Shown here: in pieces, positions 62,501 through 64,000 of the stretch
Position numbering within the stretch: position 1 is the first letter of the stretch
Layout of the letters: each line of letters begins with the position of its first letter
Assembly (NCBI GenBank): GCA_023665905.1
Contig: JAMPDA010000004.1
Span: 25,188 to 89,187 of the forward strand
Length of the DNA stretch: 64,000 nucleotides
Direction: 5' to 3'
Source of the DNA: Roseburia sp.
GTDB taxonomy: Bacteria; Bacillota; Clostridia; Christensenellales; Pumilibacteraceae
Translations under genes and position numbers: made by a program
Notes under the pieces: model-generated
Database searches by the model: none
The model's input: the letters and a program-made list of their open reading frames with translations, nothing else
What the model was told of the DNA's origin: nothing

Positions 62501-64000
62501 ATAGTTGGACGTGGACTTAAGCGTGAGCGCCGCGTTCTGCTTGGTGACGGGTATATACTCGTTTGCCGGAACTTTTATATTGGACGAGGAAGTGCCCGTC
62601 ACGTAAGTTACGGTGTGCCCGTCTCTGTCGCGCACGAGATCGGATATATAGATATCTTTGGTCTGCCCGACCGTGAGCGTGTAGTTGGGCTCGGTCAAGC
62701 TCGACGTGCCCGATATCTTGCTTATCTTATCCGCCGAAACGTAGTAAGGACGCGTGTTGCCTATATAGAATGTAAGGTATATAAACGCCTCGTCGCCTAT
62801 CGCCGCTTTGGACGCCTTTTCGCACGCTTTGGCGTACAGCCGCAACGTCACGAACTGATTGACGGGCGGAACGGAGGACTTTGGCTTTATCGTTATCGAC
62901 GGATAAAGACCCGAGCTTCCGTATGTAGTCGTATTGGTATTGAACGTTATCGTGTAATAATCGCCGCTCGTAACGTTGGACGTGCCCGCTTCGTTAGTCA
63001 CCTTGGATATTCCCACGACGTCGTACGCGGAAACGGTGGGAGAAGCGTTGTTTTCCGTGCCCTTTTGGAGAACGCGGAACAGCTTTGTCGCATCGAGGGT
63101 AACTCCGCCGGATATTGCGGAATTGAGCGGCGCGGCGATAAACGCGGTGTCTCTGTTATTGGTCGTGTTGTAAATGTAGCTTGACGTATCGCGATAGTCG
63201 AGCGTGGTGTTGGTCTGATTGGACTTGCCCAGCCGTATCTCGCTCGTCGTGCCCGAGTTCAGCGTTGTCGCAACGGCGGGCTTGACTACGTCCGGCGACA
63301 CGTAAATATCGAAGTACACTACGGCATAGCCTCTGTGCGTGTTTGCATTGGACTGCGTTTCGCCGTAGTTATCTCTCACCTTGGTGTATACTCGAAGCTT
63401 GCCGTCTTCCGTACAGCCATCCACGTTCTTGCGCGGATATTTGAGTATCTTTTTAATGCGTACTTCCGAATTGGAATACACCCACATATTATTGGATGCG
63501 TTTCTGTAATCGACATAACTGTCCGCCCAGTTTTTGCAGTCCTTGTCCAGCCACAGACCGCAACTCGACCAGGCGCTCAAGTCGCTCGTATCGTTATTGG
63601 AAAAATACAGCGTTTTCGCCGCCGCGGAAGTAGAAAGACCGGTATCGAGATCGGTTGCGATGTCGGAAGGTTTTACGGTCAATGCATGATCTCCGCGCGC
63701 CCAACGGTTGGTCGTGGACGTTCCGCAGGTGTAAACCGTAGTCTTGGTAACGGGGTCCTGGTTGACCTCGAGCACCGTTATACGTATATAGCCAGCGCCG
63801 GCGTTTGCGCCGCTGGTCGAGGACTGTGTAACGGTAGTGTTTACATACTTGTTGCTTACGGTTACGGTGCCGAGCGTTACGCCGGTAGAGCCGACCGCGC
63901 CGTTTTTGAGGTATCCGGAGCCGCCGCCGCCGCCTGCACCACCACTCGAATAGTATCCGGTCGCGCGCGCCGCGCCGTTTCCGCCCGCGCCGCCGCTGGT
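53537..64000 (-). CDS. Giant cell-surface protein with cadherin/Ig-like repeats (5' end outside window)
   Basis: At least 3487 residues; the frame is open to the last base. The visible N-terminal ~75 residues are Gly-rich (GGAGGGGGSGY) and end GAGYIRITVLEVN, as in bacterial Gly-rich surface domains. Then come a dozen or more modules of about 150-300 residues, each ending in a strand pattern like ITVNNGAP, VEVINSKP, ISVANSRP, VDNTAP or VTENRAPV, typical of cadherin-like or Ig-like folds; many Asp residues could bind Ca2+. Near the end one membrane helix (YGLIAGGVLLFIIILIIIII) is followed by KKRK and a ~115-residue Glu- then Pro/Gln-rich cytoplasmic tail. No LPXTG sorting motif and no dockerin. 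Probably adhesion or cell-cell contact; the partner is unknown. Confidence 0.85.
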   Translation of the reverse strand, partial: TSGGAGGNGAARATGYYSSGGAGGGGGSGYLKNGAVGSTGVTLGTVTVSNKYVNTTVTQSSTSGANAGAGYIRITVLEVNQDPVTKTTVYTCGTSTTNRWARGDHALTVKPSDIATDLDTGLSTSAAAKTLYFSNNDTSDLSAWSSCGLWLDKDCKNWADSYVDYRNASNNMWVYSNSEVRIKKILKYPRKNVDGCTEDGKLRVYTKVRDNYGETQSNANTHRGYAVVYFDIYVSPDVVKPAVATTLNSGTTSEIRLGKSNQTNTTLDYRDTSSYIYNTTNNRDTAFIAAPLNSAISGGVTLDATKLFRVLQKGTENNASPTVSAYDVVGISKVTNEAGTSNVTSGDYYTITFNTNTTTYGSSGLYPSITIKPKSSVPPVNQFVTLRLYAKACEKASKAAIGDEAFIYLTFYIGNTRPYYVSADKISKISGTSSLTEPNYTLTVGQTKDIYISDLVRDRDGHTVTYVTGTSSSNIKVPANEYIPVTKQNAALTLKSTSNYYNLTGNTVVGGANTGNAASSNSWYTGTGAATTGFGSNNPILAPTGTAAASTACVTYTYVNNNTLRLTARAATQFQYDRTKYSSTATTGLRQRNGDFYFMVRLQDSGDTADSGIWVPISIKVTDNTPEKLTPTANFTLGFDYAAGTVDAQGTPTNDATSSQIAQYITPISFYDTRGTLNGIGAYDQTNYLQANKQAQPFVKDADTFAFSSSYGADSANIYTYALNDFAAIDSTSAITVGNGASYTINTYDTEAFFKVETVDLYASGSVFAYLRENNRMTQAELTAMGINVVAGSNPTRYVYKGLKITPVRSTGDKFFQIDVKVVDTHGSKATVPVYIKVENRAVNLRRAPGATNEDSSNSLYAVGLKSGVSEYKPYEAGIGSCYISYKTEVGGKIKITPYDFAYDFDVANGATDSTANYSLPYADDSDFASRSAIITATHAVKSVSAATDASPSNTTNVTCQTLSFTDYSDISSKVNQDTGAYRDYLKIETSSTVQTVSGIPTITFTAKSRTGAENVQFSFLVGDGSSAVRCTITITVNNGAPELQSGLQPYYSLTAGTASGSLPNAWEFSINGVSSGSTTIPGIVKDKDGDSPTFISGTAKIVAKVGDEYYPALNASYGGVSDVTDASAKYILSSYATATLTKSTQSGAMGTDVIRVVGLSSTQTLPVPVYLEFQVTDNYDADEKRPTLHIQIEVINSKPQADFEALVKDNTLIKNDDDSYTWQIKYEQQVEKGLARYIVSSSELASSSMIPASAKNKIVLFSDADGLQLPQLSPATEAASFNAGNYVTRASVAYDAANLKYGKITSDMFESRASAAIMYTPMYKNTDEDNEKGLSEYLDITVQFFRKTDEGFENAAYATEYWAIKIVENSLTGRAKDTNNGLSTQIAIAICDDHHNASTYTGGTHEEDAVTGNTEVRILNFYYQYKSPGLIATHETYRNDPVSESAVAVEKRVAEDPTLYSIDYDYLYGYQFESGNKPAAGTDKQTAVRNATYSEDFQYQYFVNSAIYATGEGSNREETPVSRPKTFDSTGASTFYYKPVEVGATGSTTMPISYIAMPKTFSITTGGGTVNGNHVTFANAGAAVGGDVKLVDSEYATWGATNADVFANLALTDGNKTWSGADILSNPYVNITYTGSVPFNCELINKAYAQLSDNAYVYQTMSTLNPTYGSAASSIFQEDKFGFVISKKSNGERPAGNGTTEFPVGTLKLFVDLKTFDSSSNAETEATTVSVKISVANSRPSFSQTEIDMKMTVANASGVVANGSKNTIYGKYVEFYRGSGTNIAEIDSDFKTTIQYSDADSKDEVVFYLPSATDSTLGSVLTEEQIEYINLDTNIGSQAAYVTTYFTDIEGTVASDLTAKKAFIPNPGYKQFFTVSPDNGTSNILQFKPVAKTQLNLNGKSGTEKEAILKSYNLKQDSDGKIYYPFKVLSYDDLNNSGFGNGGCGWALTVINVYIDNDPISVDTSKIDNKNLTNIPTITVGADSVKVYTRTVTLSKGSPISLDVSTILKDADMQYNGSAYALKTDASYTNLTDDGKYVKDYLEVPQTVDVTENEVTKKVPTASESSGPYTSVSVSAVGTSYAFEAISAFKTDASLTYVFEDTAGSKVAIKFVLKYTNETPNLHSVFGNDSIDIVMHTGDSFVLHVAEVGEKATYTDTTNTRYTYGQEYYFGSDMNGGYSSPSGFTAAAKASGWSYPMTATAQDLYGNFSLFGTSGSTDTGTELILFDDDAPSTLRFQNNGSFMNTSTQVNSQGYFTVEPLNTVRTEQVLSGSGTTTRAMSLRITAKGVANTPYTVTVVDDGTEYSATLNITVLPTAPTPITDTTKLSAIGLTPVTGADVDPNTYSLSLKYGETFDKPLRYDSGKTGADNGFITDVDSGDAYNLSIPAVYGGDAFSVVNPEDSTAVSARTYLSNSANRIAISADDLITDKDDYAVVTFRVSDAHGAMSDEIHIRVYVTPEDIDVRATKALASTTNLISLKSYAEFYDDGLPTVIDLVSDDTATTLVYDKSFAATSSSYDVRIYALLKDTDGEIVSADENAIDRNDALILECLQPRNEDGSPVAGSITTPSSTSVQQFVNKYFTVSITSDGKALTFYPNSASINPIDTIRFFIEIGKRYDWDDDGEDKFVLSTKSAYMNVSVANSAPVAVIESVDNYGYPHTDITDDEPNGVARDDGFLTFVGTAGDELTWALSDDTNINRGLFYDYDAINTGYASSGDKISYVDYSYSINEGSFGGQTYEQRNGKILDVKYDKGNVTIKILRKARVSQPSATTPSPTYVDIPVTIRCTDTLGNKASPRVYSSTVINVRVENDRPEFKEVAADANLGYTISYNEDFGEYFMEAAIATDKALTVNLRDILTDSDIAIDVYYFNATGDSDALSETTTAIGNSEDRNMFSFGTVTTSNDFQISTMSAFTFRCRSNDRGATAVCTLKIMDSTGRDGLTSKMTITLTVDNTAPRQSVNDIVITVMGLAPTAEAPDDPSYVGNIIDYVSDINPNDRVNVTPDNRPENYVSPSNTYINISKINVNRTDGSGDKPFIYGSGVVEPDPNDDKVLVTTSVCDVVWAEYDTHQTFGIMLTPGVYGTQPVTFEVRDDGYNDGVRADVIDGLTATVNVKIIVMRPIDDIELPSFDIAYKVKRTVTPELLLNTEDEEHNADGYVITGIESKNDALIISSEAPEAQTSAYGGISASANETRWFITADKMSSEAAVTVTFGVSGGSVQRDIAINVTENRAPVMRAEASGVFTTADLDDNNMITIEPGKWFTDPDIDDQMRFVSPLKVKIGAYAEAHLDGNNIVLKFLGRGETELTFNIGDMSGKLYSHTITIGCNDMAELSFFGKALAMVQSNPLMYGLIAGGVLLFIIILIIIIIVVHKKRKMRAEIEALLESETEMEEEMMRLSGGAMQYQSYGYLPPTTRTMNDPGLMLGSAANNPTPNNLQLNAGTGQVPPQASTPQAVAPQPSAPQSAPVNPAGSQSVNPADNFDPNDF

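Overview
The window reads as a chromosomal segment of a strictly anaerobic, fermentative, Gram-positive member of the Clostridia (Bacillota), probably an uncultured gut-type lineage. This is inferred from SepF and signal peptidase II, a trimeric-type NAD-linked [FeFe] hydrogenase, NfnAB, an ANTAR regulator beside glutamine synthetase, the LL-diaminopimelate route (DapL plus DapF), consensus -35/-10 promoters with 17-bp spacers, and many TTG/GTG starts. Coding DNA is GC-rich with strongly GC third positions, so most long opposite-strand frames are shadows. No rRNA, CRISPR array, transposase or prophage was seen.

Layout. 1-3.7 kb: the 3' end of an aldehyde dehydrogenase, a PnuC-like transporter, a TfoX-domain protein and a lipoprotein whose promoter has a ten-G run between -35 and -10. 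3.8-5.6 kb: an AT-rich island next to tRNA-Glu. It holds a promoter, a roughly 200-nt hairpin RNA ending in a terminator, two small genes, and repeat units that carry copies of the tRNA 3' end. 5.7-11 kb: the protein quality-control genes tig-clpP-clpX, then rqcH on the other strand, then a SpoU-type RNA methyltransferase. 11.9-21 kb: one long minus-strand operon, yggS-sepF-lspA-rluD-pyrB-pyrC-pyrF-pyrK-pyrD-pyrE plus two small membrane proteins, covering all steps from carbamoyl phosphate to UMP. 21.1-29.3 kb: a ten-gene hydrogenase operon with an HndABCD-type enzyme interleaved with a second H-cluster-like protein, two DRTGG proteins, two GHKL ATPase-like proteins and a PHP phosphoesterase. 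29.4-34.8 kb: YccF, about 1 kb of TGTCA...TGACA palindromic repeats, nfnAB, a membrane-anchored SPOR-like protein and a DUF6062-type protein. 34.8-38 kb: a BspA-type leucine-rich-repeat lipoprotein and a membrane protein, divergent from a small XRE repressor with three matching palindromic operators; then a candidate 6S-like RNA. 38-53.4 kb: a co-directional nitrogen/nucleotide cluster in transcription order: a 54-codon leaderless reading frame, pgcA, glnA, an ANTAR regulator, purF, carA, a carB-dapF fusion, pyrG, dapL and a TPR protein. 53.5-64 kb: one enormous surface protein, cut by the window end, with a Gly-rich N-terminal part, many cadherin/Ig-like repeats, one membrane helix and a Pro/Gln-rich cytoplasmic tail.

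How the parts connect. CarAB feeds carbamoyl phosphate to the pyrB-E operon and PyrG converts UTP to CTP. GlnA supplies the glutamine used by CarA, PurF and PyrG, and the ANTAR protein is a plausible antitermination regulator for that set. DapL makes LL-DAP, which the DapF half of the fusion epimerises to meso-DAP for lysine and peptidoglycan. The hydrogenase and NfnAB together balance NADH, NADPH and ferredoxin.

Most distinctive observations: the carB-dapF fusion, the poly-G promoter, the operator array around the XRE gene, the hairpin RNA/terminator in the tRNA-side island, the sensor-like proteins embedded in the hydrogenase operon, and the leaderless small reading frame before pgcA. All functional statements come from reading sequence by eye; no database search was run.
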